From positions 1-64,000 of the forward strand of contig NZ_JAQGNT010000007.1 of NCBI RefSeq assembly GCF_028291725.1: a stretch of 64,000 nt of DNA. The letters run 5' to 3'. This DNA comes from Hydrocarboniphaga sp. (GTDB lineage: Bacteria > Pseudomonadota > Gammaproteobacteria > Nevskiales > Nevskiaceae). Of the stretch, positions 36,709 through 45,380 are shown piece after piece (within the stretch, counting starts at the first letter, position 1; the number at the start of each line of letters is the position of its first letter). Below the pieces are notes generated by a model, which had not been told where the DNA came from, did not search any database, and saw only the letters and a program-made list of their open reading frames with translations. A program made the translations under genes and the position numbers.

Positions 36709-38973
36709 CTAAGAAGTTGCGGACTCATGAGGCATGTTCGCACCCAGTAAAGCCGACTCGGTCATCTCTGCGGCTCTTGAAATGCGAATCGGAATTCCGG
36801 TCAGTATTGACATCCCCGCGATCGGCTCGATGTCCTCAAGCGCACCGCTGGCCAGGATGTTGGAATTGACGCCACCGGAGCGGTTGGCAATCTTCCACCC
36901 ACCGCTATGACCCCATCCATGAGGTAGCGCGACGGTGCCAGGAAAAATATCGGCAGTTAGCTTCACTGCGGTACGAATGCTGCCGCTCTTGGAGGTGATC
37001 GTGATGGCATCGTCTGCTGTAATGCCGTGGGCCGTCGCGTCGATCGGATTGAGATGCGCCACGTGCCGTCGCGCTGAAGGCATCACGCGCGGAATGTTGT
37101 GCAACCAGGAGTTCTGTGAGCGAATCTCACGCATGCCGATCAGGCGCAGCGGGAACGCCGGGTCATCCAGATGCCCGCGGAGCCGGTTTAATTCATCTTC
37201 AAGGATCGGCGGACATACATTGATCCGCTTGTCTGGCGTATGCAGCCTTTGCCGGAGTGGACGGGTCGGCAGCTCATGCTTGAGGAGCACACCATCGGGA
37301 TGATGCTCACGCAGCTTTTTCAGGCTGTAGCCTCCTCGCTTCAATCCGAACCAGTCGCCGGCAGGTCCGGTTCGGACCAGCAGGTCTGCGATCATTGATG
37401 GGGTTACATGCAAGCCGATCCGGGCCAGCCAGCGCAGGGCTCGAACACTGTAAGCGCCGCCCAGGCCAGAACGTCGGGCAATTTCCTGCAGAATCTTCCA
37501 CTCCTCGCGAACCTCGCCTCGCGGCGGCACTACGGCCGGACTCCACCAGAGGGCCGGCCGCAGCATCAAGCCGAGCGCCGCTATCGGCAGATCCTCTCGT
37601 TCGTAGAAGCTGGTCACAGGAAGGATGAAATGTGCGTGCTTGTTCGTCTCATTGACATAGAGGTCCAGCGAGAAATGAAGATCAAGCTGCTCCAGAGCAT
37701 CCTCCATCGCCTTACCGCCACCGGCGCTGCTATGCACCGCGTTGGTTCCAACAGTGACAAGAGCGCGGACCTGCCCCGGACCTTCCGTCGTGATATCCGG
37801 AACCAGCGATGTCGACGGCAACATCCCAAATACGTCAGGGTGGCCGAAGACGCGTGTGCGCTGTTTGGAATAGGTCGCGAAGCCTCCGGCTTCGGCAAAC
37901 TTCTCAAGATCCACTGCGGCCCAGCCAAAGACGTAGCCGCCGGGTCGTTCGATGTTGCCTGTCAGTGCGTTGACGAAGTCCTGCAACAAATTATTGAGTG
38001 TACCGAAACGTTGAGTGCAGGTTCCGGTGCGCCCGTAAACAACACCAGATTCGGCAGCCGCAAAGTCCCGGGCAAGCTGTCGCAAGACTGCGGCATCGAC
38101 ACCGCTGCGTATCGCGCATTCTTCGACGGAGAAGGATTGCAACAGCGCTTCCATCCGTTCGGCCCCTGAAACGTGTTTCCGGACAAACTCCCGCGCAACG
38201 AGATCTTCTTCCTGAAGCGTGCGAATCAAGCCAATCAGAAACCAGGTGTCACTGCCGGCGCGAACGGGCAAGTGCTCGAATGCCCGAGCGGTCTCGGAGC
38301 GCCTCGGATCGACGACTACGACACGACCGCCTCGCTCTACGACGCTGTGCAAGGCTTCGCGGACTTTTGGCTCGGAAAACGTAGAGCCGTGTGATACGAA
38401 TGGATTTGCGCCGAGCATCAGAACGAATTTCGTGCGCCATAAATCCGGCTTTAGAAGAATGGCCGGCGACCCGTACAGGAAGAAGTTGGCCACCTGCCGC
38501 GCCGCCGCGTCGTCGGCGTTGACGCCGTATCGCCACTTGATCTGGAACGCATCCTGAAACCCACTCAGAAAAAAAGCGACACCCATTCCGAATGCAGGTG
38601 GGTTGCCCATGAAACTCGCGAAGGCGTGGTTGCCGTATTGTTGGCGCACGCGGCCTAGCCGCTCGACAATCTCATCCAAAGCTTCGTCCCAGCTCACTGC
38701 TTCAAACTGTCCGGGAGCGCCAACCCGTTTCAGTGGCGTAACAACCCGGTCTGGATCCTTGATCACGTCAGCGGCGGCAGCAGCCTTCACGCACAAGTGC
38801 CCCTCGGAAAAGACGTGTTGACGGTTTCCTTCGATCTTGGTGATCTCGCCGCCTTCAACAGTTGCCAGCAAAGCGCACTGTGGCTCGCAAATTCGGCAAT
38901 GCGTCCGCCGCTGCAGGGGCCCATTCAACAGTTCGAGTTGAGGTTTTCTCACAGGTTGAACTCCAACGCCCAC
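36709..38973 (-). CDS. Molybdopterin oxidoreductase, single subunit (second)
   Basis: The 754-residue paralogue of the enzyme at 18682 has 4Fe-4S ligands Cys26, Cys29, Cys33 and Cys61 (CRICEPQC and HLCVKA), then PVxSWDEALD-type cofactor regions (FEAVSWDEALDEIVERLG), LMLGANPFVSHGSTF, VVDPRRSETARAFEHLPV and the C-terminal domain with ALPHGWGHSGGWKI. Both copies share DLYVNETN(K/R)HAH and the pattern of a soluble one-subunit enzyme without Tat signal. No Sec codon is present. The start is GTG at 38973 or 38952; the latter has GGAG upstream. It forms an operon with the SnoaL-like gene. Substrate unknown. Confidence 0.9.
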   Translation of the reverse strand: MGVGVQPVRKPQLELLNGPLQRRTHCRICEPQCALLATVEGGEITKIEGNRQHVFSEGHLCVKAAAAADVIKDPDRVVTPLKRVGAPGQFEAVSWDEALDEIVERLGRVRQQYGNHAFASFMGNPPAFGMGVAFFLSGFQDAFQIKWRYGVNADDAAARQVANFFLYGSPAILLKPDLWRTKFVLMLGANPFVSHGSTFSEPKVREALHSVVERGGRVVVVDPRRSETARAFEHLPVRAGSDTWFLIGLIRTLQEEDLVAREFVRKHVSGAERMEALLQSFSVEECAIRSGVDAAVLRQLARDFAAAESGVVYGRTGTCTQRFGTLNNLLQDFVNALTGNIERPGGYVFGWAAVDLEKFAEAGGFATYSKQRTRVFGHPDVFGMLPSTSLVPDITTEGPGQVRALVTVGTNAVHSSAGGGKAMEDALEQLDLHFSLDLYVNETNKHAHFILPVTSFYEREDLPIAALGLMLRPALWWSPAVVPPRGEVREEWKILQEIARRSGLGGAYSVRALRWLARIGLHVTPSMIADLLVRTGPAGDWFGLKRGGYSLKKLREHHPDGVLLKHELPTRPLRQRLHTPDKRINVCPPILEDELNRLRGHLDDPAFPLRLIGMREIRSQNSWLHNIPRVMPSARRHVAHLNPIDATAHGITADDAITITSKSGSIRTAVKLTADIFPGTVALPHGWGHSGGWKIANRSGGVNSNILASGALEDIEPIAGMSILTGIPIRISRAAEMTESALLGANMPHESATS

Positions 38974-39062
38974 TCAGATGCCAGGCATTCGAGTGATTAG
39001 AGATTTCGATCTCATCGTCAATTGCCGACTCCGCGCCAATCACCTTCGCTCGACCAAGTTCG

Positions 39063-41669
39063 TTAGAAGCCGTTGTAGGTGAAAGTGAGCCCGAAGGTCC
39101 GAGGCATGCCCGTGGTTCTTGCCACGGTGTCGCCAGTCCTGAAGACGCCGATAGTCGAGAACTCGTCGAAGATATTTCGCCCCCATACGGTCGCGTTCCA
39201 TTTGCCATCCTCAGGAGCCAAATGGATCCTGGCATTCACCAAGCCATAGGAGCGCATATCGTAGTCGGGGTTACCTTCAAGGGTTGCGTTGGTTTTCCCG
39301 GTGTACGTGTAATCGGCACCAAATCCAAGATTCAGCGTACTGACAATAGGAAACGTGTAGTCTCCGAGCACGGTGTACTGCCATACCGGCGTGAAGTTGA
39401 ATGGGCGGCCTGCGAAATCTTCTTGCTCGCCTTTGGAGTTCGTCCCCGTATACTCATCGATGCGAGTTTTGATATATGAACCCGCCACTGACAGGAAGAG
39501 TCCTTGCACCGGCGTGTACTGTATGTCAGTTTCGGCGCCATAGACCTTGGACTTTGGGACATTGTCCAAAATTGGCAATACGCCGAAGAGAGGGTCCTTG
39601 AAGAAGGTCAATAGCTGCTTGTTCGTGTAGTCGTAATAGAACGTAGCGGCATTGGCGTGCAGAATGTGATCAATCAGTGAGGATTTCGCTCCGATCTCCC
39701 AAGCCTGCAGTTTTTCCTGCGTCGTAGGCGCTAGTTGACTCTGCGATATGGAATTGACAACGGGAAACCCGCCCGCTTTGAAGCCGCGAGAATAGGAGGT
39801 GTAGAGAAGTGTGCGCTCGATCGGTGTCCAGTCCAGTGACGCCCGGCCAGATATATTGGCCTCGTGCAGCTCGCCAGAATATTCGCCCGCTTTTCCATTA
39901 TCATCGAGTATGAAGCACTCCCCTCGACGCACATCGTTGATCGCTCCGTATTGTATCAATGCGACGAGGTCGATAATTGGACCAAAACTGATGCCTTGAG
40001 AATCCTCGGGCTCAATCGTGCATCCGTGGTACGTTCTCCTGTCATCACCATAGCGGGCGCCGAGGGTTGCCTTGAGCGTATCGGTGAAGCTCCAGTCAGC
40101 GTTCGCAAAGACTCCGAGCGAGGTCGCTTTGGTAGCCCCGAACGTGATGGCCTTGTTGGCGATCAGTGCTTGTCCGGTTAAGGGATTCGGGAACACTGCG
40201 CTGTTGGTATCCGTGCGGACGTGGTGATTCTCGACGCCGTCGTCATGCGCAGCACTGATGCCTGTCAAGTAATGAATCGAATCGCCGATCGTGTCGCTAA
40301 AGCGAAGCTCTGCGTTGTAGGTCGCAATGTGCGCGTAAATTTGTTGCTCAACGTTATAAACGTTCAGGCCGGTATTGGGTATGCCCGAGCCATCGGACTG
40401 GACGTAACCGTATGACAGGATGCCGGTCAACTGTTTGGTATCAGTCAATGACCAGTTCGTGCGCAGCGACGTGCCATAGAAACTGTCATTGAGTTGCCAA
40501 GGGCCGCCTTCCGGCCAGTCGGCAACACGAGTGTTGTCGGAATTCTGAGGAATCAACGGGTAGTTTCGAACTTGAGGCGCCAGGATCGGGTTTACACCGA
40601 TAATCGGGCCGAGGATCGGAAACTGTGCGCCGAAGGGTGTGTTGGGAATAAAAGGATTCTGAGGCGAGAAAGCGATGGCTTGAGCAGCCTGCGCATCGCT
40701 TTTGTCCAGCCATCCGTCAACAGAAAGGCGGAAGACGAGGTCCGCGTCGGGGGACCATTCCAGAAGACCTCGCCCGGACATTTTCCTTTTCTTACCCAGT
40801 GTGTCGTCTGGGCGTGTCTGGCTATATTGCCAACCGTCCTGGGACAAAATGCCCTTCAGGGCTACCCGTCCCTTCAGTGAGTCGGAAATGGGACCGCTGA
40901 CGAAACCTTCGGCCTCTTCCGTGCTGTAGCTGCCGTACCCCGCCGTGACACCATACTGGAAGTCATCAGTCGGCTTGTTGGCGATGTAGTTAATTGCGCC
41001 GCCGGTGGTATTTCTACCGTAAAGAGTTCCCTGCGGGCCCTTCAACACCTCGACACGCTTAATGTCCAGGTTTGCCCCTTTTGTCATAATCGCGTAGGGA
41101 AGGCTCACTTCATCTACGTAGACACCGACTGTCGATGTGGCCGTATAGGTCGTGTCGGCATAGCCGATACCCCGCAGCGTGTAAACTGGAGTGTTATATC
41201 CATTGTCCGCAGCCGTAAAGCCGGGGACAATGCTTGACAAGTTGCGAGTGTCAGTGACGCCGAGCGCTTGCAACTGCTCTCCAGTAAAAGCACTTATCGC
41301 CACTGGAACGCTGTTGGCGTTCTCTTCTCGTTTTTGCGCTGTGACAATGATTTCTTCGATGCCGATACCACCACTGTTTCGTTCTCGAGACGGTACCTCG
41401 GCAGCAGTAGTCGGGGCTTCTGCCACTGGAATGACCGCCAGATCTCCACTTGCGGAAGGCGCCACATCGGAGGTTGGAGCGGGCGTAGTCGCTCCATCCG
41501 GGGCGGCGGCAGGTAGTTCTTGTGGCGCTTCAGAGTCGGCGCCTGATGCAGGCTCCGGTTCAATCGATGGCACAGGTTGACTGGGTTGGGCTACAGATAT
41601 TTGCTCTTGCGCAAGTGCCGCTCCGCTCACAAGAAACAGATACAAGGCCGCAAGCTGCTTTCGCGTCAC
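39063..41669 (-). CDS. TonB-dependent outer-membrane receptor (second)
   Basis: The mature layout matches the first receptor: signal peptide (VTRKQLAALYLFLVSGAALA), a Pro/Ala/Glu-rich spacer, TonB box (EEIIVTAQKREENANSV), plug (VPVAISAFTGEQLQALGVTD, VYTLRGIGYAD, IKRVEVLKGPQGTLYGRNT then TGGAINYI) and a barrel ending in Phe (FGLTFTYNGF). The start is taken as GTG 41669 since GAGGAGAG lies just upstream and the signal peptide begins there; an in-frame extension to 41813 adds 48 unlikely residues. An operator lies about 140 bases upstream. Length is about 868 residues. It probably imports the same or a related hydrophobic substrate. Confidence 0.92.
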   Translation of the reverse strand: MTRKQLAALYLFLVSGAALAQEQISVAQPSQPVPSIEPEPASGADSEAPQELPAAAPDGATTPAPTSDVAPSASGDLAVIPVAEAPTTAAEVPSRERNSGGIGIEEIIVTAQKREENANSVPVAISAFTGEQLQALGVTDTRNLSSIVPGFTAADNGYNTPVYTLRGIGYADTTYTATSTVGVYVDEVSLPYAIMTKGANLDIKRVEVLKGPQGTLYGRNTTGGAINYIANKPTDDFQYGVTAGYGSYSTEEAEGFVSGPISDSLKGRVALKGILSQDGWQYSQTRPDDTLGKKRKMSGRGLLEWSPDADLVFRLSVDGWLDKSDAQAAQAIAFSPQNPFIPNTPFGAQFPILGPIIGVNPILAPQVRNYPLIPQNSDNTRVADWPEGGPWQLNDSFYGTSLRTNWSLTDTKQLTGILSYGYVQSDGSGIPNTGLNVYNVEQQIYAHIATYNAELRFSDTIGDSIHYLTGISAAHDDGVENHHVRTDTNSAVFPNPLTGQALIANKAITFGATKATSLGVFANADWSFTDTLKATLGARYGDDRRTYHGCTIEPEDSQGISFGPIIDLVALIQYGAINDVRRGECFILDDNGKAGEYSGELHEANISGRASLDWTPIERTLLYTSYSRGFKAGGFPVVNSISQSQLAPTTQEKLQAWEIGAKSSLIDHILHANAATFYYDYTNKQLLTFFKDPLFGVLPILDNVPKSKVYGAETDIQYTPVQGLFLSVAGSYIKTRIDEYTGTNSKGEQEDFAGRPFNFTPVWQYTVLGDYTFPIVSTLNLGFGADYTYTGKTNATLEGNPDYDMRSYGLVNARIHLAPEDGKWNATVWGRNIFDEFSTIGVFRTGDTVARTTGMPRTFGLTFTYNGF

Positions 41670-41810
41670 CGCGCTCTCCTCACGTTGATGGCCAGATTTA
41701 GGAATCTGGATTCGCGCTTGCGCATTCCAGACTTTCCCGGCTCGATATTCAATCGGTCGCTTGTCGATAATTATCCAGACCCACAGGAGCCGACTGCGGT
41801 AGCACGTTAT

Positions 41811-41823
41811 CAAACGGTGATTG
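41811..41823. promoter_or_regulatory. Palindromic operator copy 9 (CAAACGGTGATTG)
   Basis: A diverged copy with TAT before and GTAAT after, about 140 bases before the second TonB receptor start. The remaining part of the gap 41670-41984 shows no gene. Confidence 0.5.
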
Positions 41824-41984
41824 GTAATGCAACTCCTCCCCTTTGCGTGGAGTTACTGGCGGCTATCTCGCTTCGAATTTCTGAGTTAAAGCAGCTTTCT
41901 TTTGAATCCTTCGACGGAAAGTTTCGAGACGATCACACTCCTGGCTCTGCTCCGAAGCAATGAGTTGCTGTCCTTGTTAGAAAA

Positions 41985-42280
41985 TTAATCTTCGATTTTG
42001 TTAAGCGTGCGCCTTTCCACTTCTGGGGTAAGCGTGCGGCCACGCCACCTTGACACCGTCCTGCGTTGATCAGCAGGCGGCAGCCAGCGATGCGGGAGCA
42101 GTTGCCCGATGTCGCGATTGAACGTAGTCGGCAGCCGGGTGAGCACATCGAGCAGCCAAGCGTGTGGCTCATGACCGTTGGCTTTGGCCGTCGCGAGCAG
42201 ACTCATGATCGCGGCGGCGCGCCGCCCCGCCGATTCTGATCCGACGAAGAGCCAGTTCCGGCGTCCGAGCGCAAGCGCAT
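41985..42280 (-). pseudogene. IS66 transposase C-terminal fragment
   Basis: The minus strand reads ALGRRNWLFVGSESAGRRAA then PHAWLLDVLTRLPTTFNRDI, the C-terminal end of IS66 TnpC, with a divergent tail ending in TLNKIED. The preceding part of the same transposase (ending DNNRFENAIRPIA) is found at 44866-45080. The canonical protein reads these two pieces without interruption, so a 2.6-kb element has been inserted exactly between them. Confidence 0.82.
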
Positions 42281-42769
42281 GGTCATTCTGCCCATATCGG
42301 GCGAGAGATTGAAGTTCACTACCGTTGGCACCCGCTTTATGGGCATCGATTGCGCCTTCAGTACAGCGAGCAGCGTCGTGGCGGCGGTGTGTATCACGTC
42401 GAAAGTGCTCCTGGGGTCGTAACGACAGTGCCGGATTGGATGGCCGATGCCAGCATATGCGCCGGCATGACACTCGGCGCACCGCGCGCCTCAATCGATG
42501 CGTTGACGGACTTGCACAGGTTACTTGCGGAGCGCGGATTTCGACGAAGCTCCGAGGGCGATATCGACATCGTCCAGGAGGAGCAAGATGATCAAACCCA
42601 AAAGGATCCTGCCGAAGGCGGGACTTCAATCGATGCAGCAGTTCCGCATCGCGTTCGAGTCGCGGTGGCTTCAGGGGCTGAGTGCGACGGAGCGCAAGAA
42701 GGCTCTCACGCATTTCGCCACTCTACTGCTAGAGGCCGCCGGCGTTGCGACCCAGGAGCGCCACGATGA
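42281..42769 (+). CDS. Hypothetical WHPLYG-domain protein of the recombinase element
   Basis: The frame reads IEVHYRWHPLYGHRLRLQYS then GVVTTVPDWMADASICAGMT and DALTDLHRLLAERGFRRS, then DIVQEEQDD. It resembles the small DUF5372-like proteins often found just before large serine recombinases. No ATG or GTG start occurs near the element's left end, so the start is unresolved; it may be a TTG at 42350 or a rare start, or the gene may be 5'-truncated. After EEQDD the frame overlaps the next gene for some 180 bases and is probably a non-conserved extension. Function unknown. Confidence 0.45.
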   Translation, partial: GHSAHIGREIEVHYRWHPLYGHRLRLQYSEQRRGGGVYHVESAPGVVTTVPDWMADASICAGMTLGAPRASIDALTDLHRLLAERGFRRSSEGDIDIVQEEQDDQTQKDPAEGGTSIDAAVPHRVRVAVASGAECDGAQEGSHAFRHSTARGRRRCDPGAPR

Positions 42770-42779
42770 CGAGCGCTGA
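42588..42779 (+). CDS. Small hypothetical protein preceding the recombinase (63 aa)
   Basis: The protein is basic and helical (MIKPKRILPKAGLQSMQQFR then LQGLSATERKKALTHFATLL) with no enzymatic motif. CCAGGAGGAGC precedes ATG 42588 and its end overlaps the recombinase start (ATG 42766) by 14 bases, pointing to coupled translation. It is likely a conserved accessory of this element type, perhaps a recombination factor; that is inference. Confidence 0.7.
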   Translation: MIKPKRILPKAGLQSMQQFRIAFESRWLQGLSATERKKALTHFATLLLEAAGVATQERHDDER

Positions 42780-44838
42780 TTCGCTGCCGGCGACCGTTCT
42801 TAGCCGGAAAGCCGTCGTCTATGTTCGACAGTCGACCCAATCGCAGGTGCAGATGAATCTGGAAAGCCGGCGGCGGCAATACGATCTGGTCGAAGAAGCG
42901 CGCCGCCGCGGCTTCACTAAAGTTGAGGTGATTGACGATGATCTTGGACGCTCGGCCAGCGGCACCGTGGCCCGGCCAGGATTTGATCGTTTGGTTGCGT
43001 GGCTGTGTGCAGGTGAGGTCGGAGCCGTGCTTTGCTTCGACGCGTCGCGGCTCGCTCGCAATGGCCGCGATTGGCATCATCTGCTCGAGCTGTGTGGCCT
43101 GGTCGAGGCTCGCGTGATCGACATGGACGGTATCTATAATCCGTGCCGGCCGAACGATCGATTGCTGCTCGGCATGAAGGGCAGTATCAGCGAGTTCGAG
43201 TTGGGCATCCTGAGTTCTCGAATGCTCGATGCGGCCCGTGCAAAAGCGCGTCGCGGCGAGCTGCGCATCAGCGTACCGATCGGATATCTCTGGCACCGCG
43301 AAGTTGGGCTTGGGTTCGATCCGGATCTGCGCCTTCAGGAGGCGATCCGTCTGATTTTTGCCCGCTTTCGCAAAGTGGGCAGTGCGCGCCAGGTGTTGCT
43401 GTCGATGGCTGCCGAAAAGTTTTTCTTTCCGCGGCCGTCCGACGGAAAGAAGATGGTGAGCTTTGATTGGACGCCGATCCGCTACCGCAACGTCATCTCG
43501 GTACTGAAAAATCCGTTCTATGCGGGGGCTTACATTTATGGCAAGAGCGAAAAGCGTTCGACCATTACTGACGGTCGTGTTCGCAAGACCTACGGACATG
43601 GAAAAACATTCGATCAATGGGAGGTTATGATCAAGGATCACCACGCCGGATATATCGAGTGGGAAGAGTTCGAGCGCAATCAAAAACTGCTCGCGGCCAA
43701 TGCCTACGGTCAGGCCGGCGGGCTCAAATCGGGGCGCGGCGGACGCGCGCTGTTGCCACGGCTTTTGCGGTGTGGTCAGTGCGGGAGGCGCTTGATGGTC
43801 AGCTACTCGGGGCGCGGACCCGGCCAGCCCGTTTATCGTTGCGACCGACCCAATCTGACATTTGGCAGCCGGCGGTGCATGACGTTCGGTGCTGTGCGCC
43901 TCGACGCGGCTATCGCCCGCGAGTTGCTGCGCGCGGTCGAGCCGATGGCAATCGAAGCGGCCCAGCAAGCCGCGCATAGATACATGGAAATTCAAGGCGA
44001 AGAACGACGGATCGCGGAGCTGGATTTGCAGCAGGCATGATACGAATCCTCGCTCGCTGAGCGCCGTTACGCGGCATGCGATCCAGAGAATCGACTGATC
44101 GCCGCACAGCTTGAAAAAAGCTGGGAAGCAGCACTGCAGCGCGTCCAGGCCTGCGAGGCAAGGCTGACCACTGCAAAGAAACCCAGCCCTACCATTGATA
44201 CTCCCGATTTCACAGGGATCGCCGACGACTTGATGGCTGCTTGGAGCGCGCCGGGTGTCACGATGCGAGCACGCCAGCAATTGCTGCGCGCGCTGATCGT
44301 CGACATCGGCGCTGACTACGATGAGACCAATCGCGACATCACTCTGACAATCCACTGGCGTGGAGGCCAGCACTCCCAGCTCCAAGTCAAAAAACCAAAG
44401 ACTGGGGAGCACGGTTGCCGCACGCCCGATGAGGCGCTCGCAGTGATGCGTCGCATGGCAGGGCGATGGTGCGATACGGATATCGCGGCCTCGTTGAATC
44501 GAATGGGCATCCCCACCGGACAAGGAAAAACTTGGAATGCGACCCGTGTCGGGTCGCTCCGGACCGTGCACGGAATCCATGCCTATCGTTCGGCTGAAAA
44601 AGATGGCGAATGGCTCACCATGTCCGAGGCCGCAGTAAAGCTTGGCGTCACCAATCACAAAATCCGCCGCCTCATAAAAGAGGGCGTCTTACCGGCGGAG
44701 CAGGTCGTGTTTGACGCGCCGTACCAAATCCGCGCCAGCGATCTCCAAAGTGAGCAAGTCACGGCTGCGCTCTCCCGCAAAGGTCGCCCGTGTCGGGTCG
44801 TGAGCGAAAATCAAACCGCTTTGTTTCCAGCCACTTGA
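42766..44838 (+). pseudogene. Large serine recombinase, one nonsense codon
   Basis: The full frame spans 690 codons. The N-terminal resolvase domain has the nucleophile Ser23 in VVYVRQSTQSQ, and the Arg-rich LCFDASRLARNGRDW and GSISEFELGILSSRML motifs. The recombinase domain follows (PIGYLWHREVGLGF, ISVLKNPFYAGAYIYGKSEK), then a zinc ribbon (LRCGQCGRRLMVSYSGRG) and a coiled region. Codon 425 is TGA (44038-44040), with the family sense continuing in the same frame (YESSLAERRYAACDPENRL), so an Arg CGA to TGA change is likely. The C-terminal 265 residues include a helix-turn-helix-like WLTMSEAAVKLGVTNHKIRR. A 424-residue product would lack them. Confidence 0.85.
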
Positions 44839-44865
44839 AAATGAGGTGCACAATGAAAGAGGTTC

Positions 44866-45080
44866 GGCGATCGGCCGGATCGCGTTTTCAAACCGGTTGT
44901 TATCAATCGGATAGTGCCCATCATCCAGGTAGCGCGTCAGCGCGCTCCAGAGCTTGAGGCTGTAGTCGACTGCTTTGGCCAGGCCGCTCCCGCCGAGGAC
45001 GGTTTATCGCGGTGCCACCAGCCAGCGGTGGAAGTCATCGACTCGGGGCTTGGCGTGCTGCAGACGGTAGGGCCGTCGTG
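44866..45080 (-). pseudogene. IS66 transposase middle fragment
   Basis: The minus strand reads RLQHAKPRVDDFHRWLVAPR, a TAA stop where IS66 has Gln, then TVLGGSGLAKAVDYSLKLWS and LDDGHYPIDNNRFENAIRPI ending in A at the insertion point. It is the upstream neighbour of the C-terminal fragment at 41985-42280. The N-terminal half is absent here; sequence above about 45080 is unrelated. Confidence 0.8.
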
Positions 45081-45128
45081 CCTCAACTGAACTACAGCGG
45101 GCTCTTGGGCCAGGCTAAGATCGACATC

Positions 45129-45380
45129 TCACGCGACAACGTCATCCGGCCGCGGCAACTCGCCGCCCGGGCGGCGCATCATCAAATCGAAAGCTGCGAA
45201 ATTCGCCCGCCCGCGACGCTCCGCGAAAAACGCCTCGGTATTCATCGCGGAAAGCTTTTCAGCAACCGCCGTTGCCACAAACTGATTGACGCTCGTGCCG
45301 TCTTCCTTGGCGCGGCGCTCAACCTCTGCCTTGACCGAACGCGGCAGACGAAGCGGGTAGGTACTCTGCGGGCTTTTCAT
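45129..45380 (-). CDS. Ribbon-helix-helix antitoxin
   Basis: The 83-residue protein has a ribbon-helix-helix start (YPLRLPRSVKAEVERRAKED then GTSVNQFVATAVAEKLSA) and an acidic/aromatic tail that would wrap the toxin (AFFAERRGRANFAAFDLM). Its ATG overlaps the end of the PIN toxin gene by four bases, so the order is toxin first. It would neutralise the PIN nuclease and repress the operon. Confidence 0.85.
   Translation of the reverse strand: MKSPQSTYPLRLPRSVKAEVERRAKEDGTSVNQFVATAVAEKLSAMNTEAFFAERRGRANFAAFDLMMRRPGGELPRPDDVVA

Larger units (their letters stand above)
42277..44866 (+). mobile_element. Serine-recombinase transposable element inserted in IS66
   Basis: About 2.6 kb separates the two halves of one IS66 transposase gene, joined in the normal protein at the NAIRPIA / LGRRNW position. 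The insert holds three plus-strand genes: a WHPLYG-type protein, a 63-residue protein and a large serine recombinase. Ends are placed by where IS66 coding sense stops and may be off by a few bases. I see no long terminal inverted repeats, as expected for serine-recombinase elements. Confidence 0.7.

Noticed and set aside
44038-44040. Recoding (selenocysteine or readthrough) of TGA in the recombinase
   Set aside because: No SECIS-like hairpin is evident, the expected residue is Arg rather than Cys/Sec, and recombinases do not use Sec; a nonsense mutation is simpler.
42706-44658. 650-codon minus-strand open frame
   Set aside because: It is the mirror of the serine recombinase, has no family motifs, and the plus strand shows clear catalytic and zinc-ribbon motifs.
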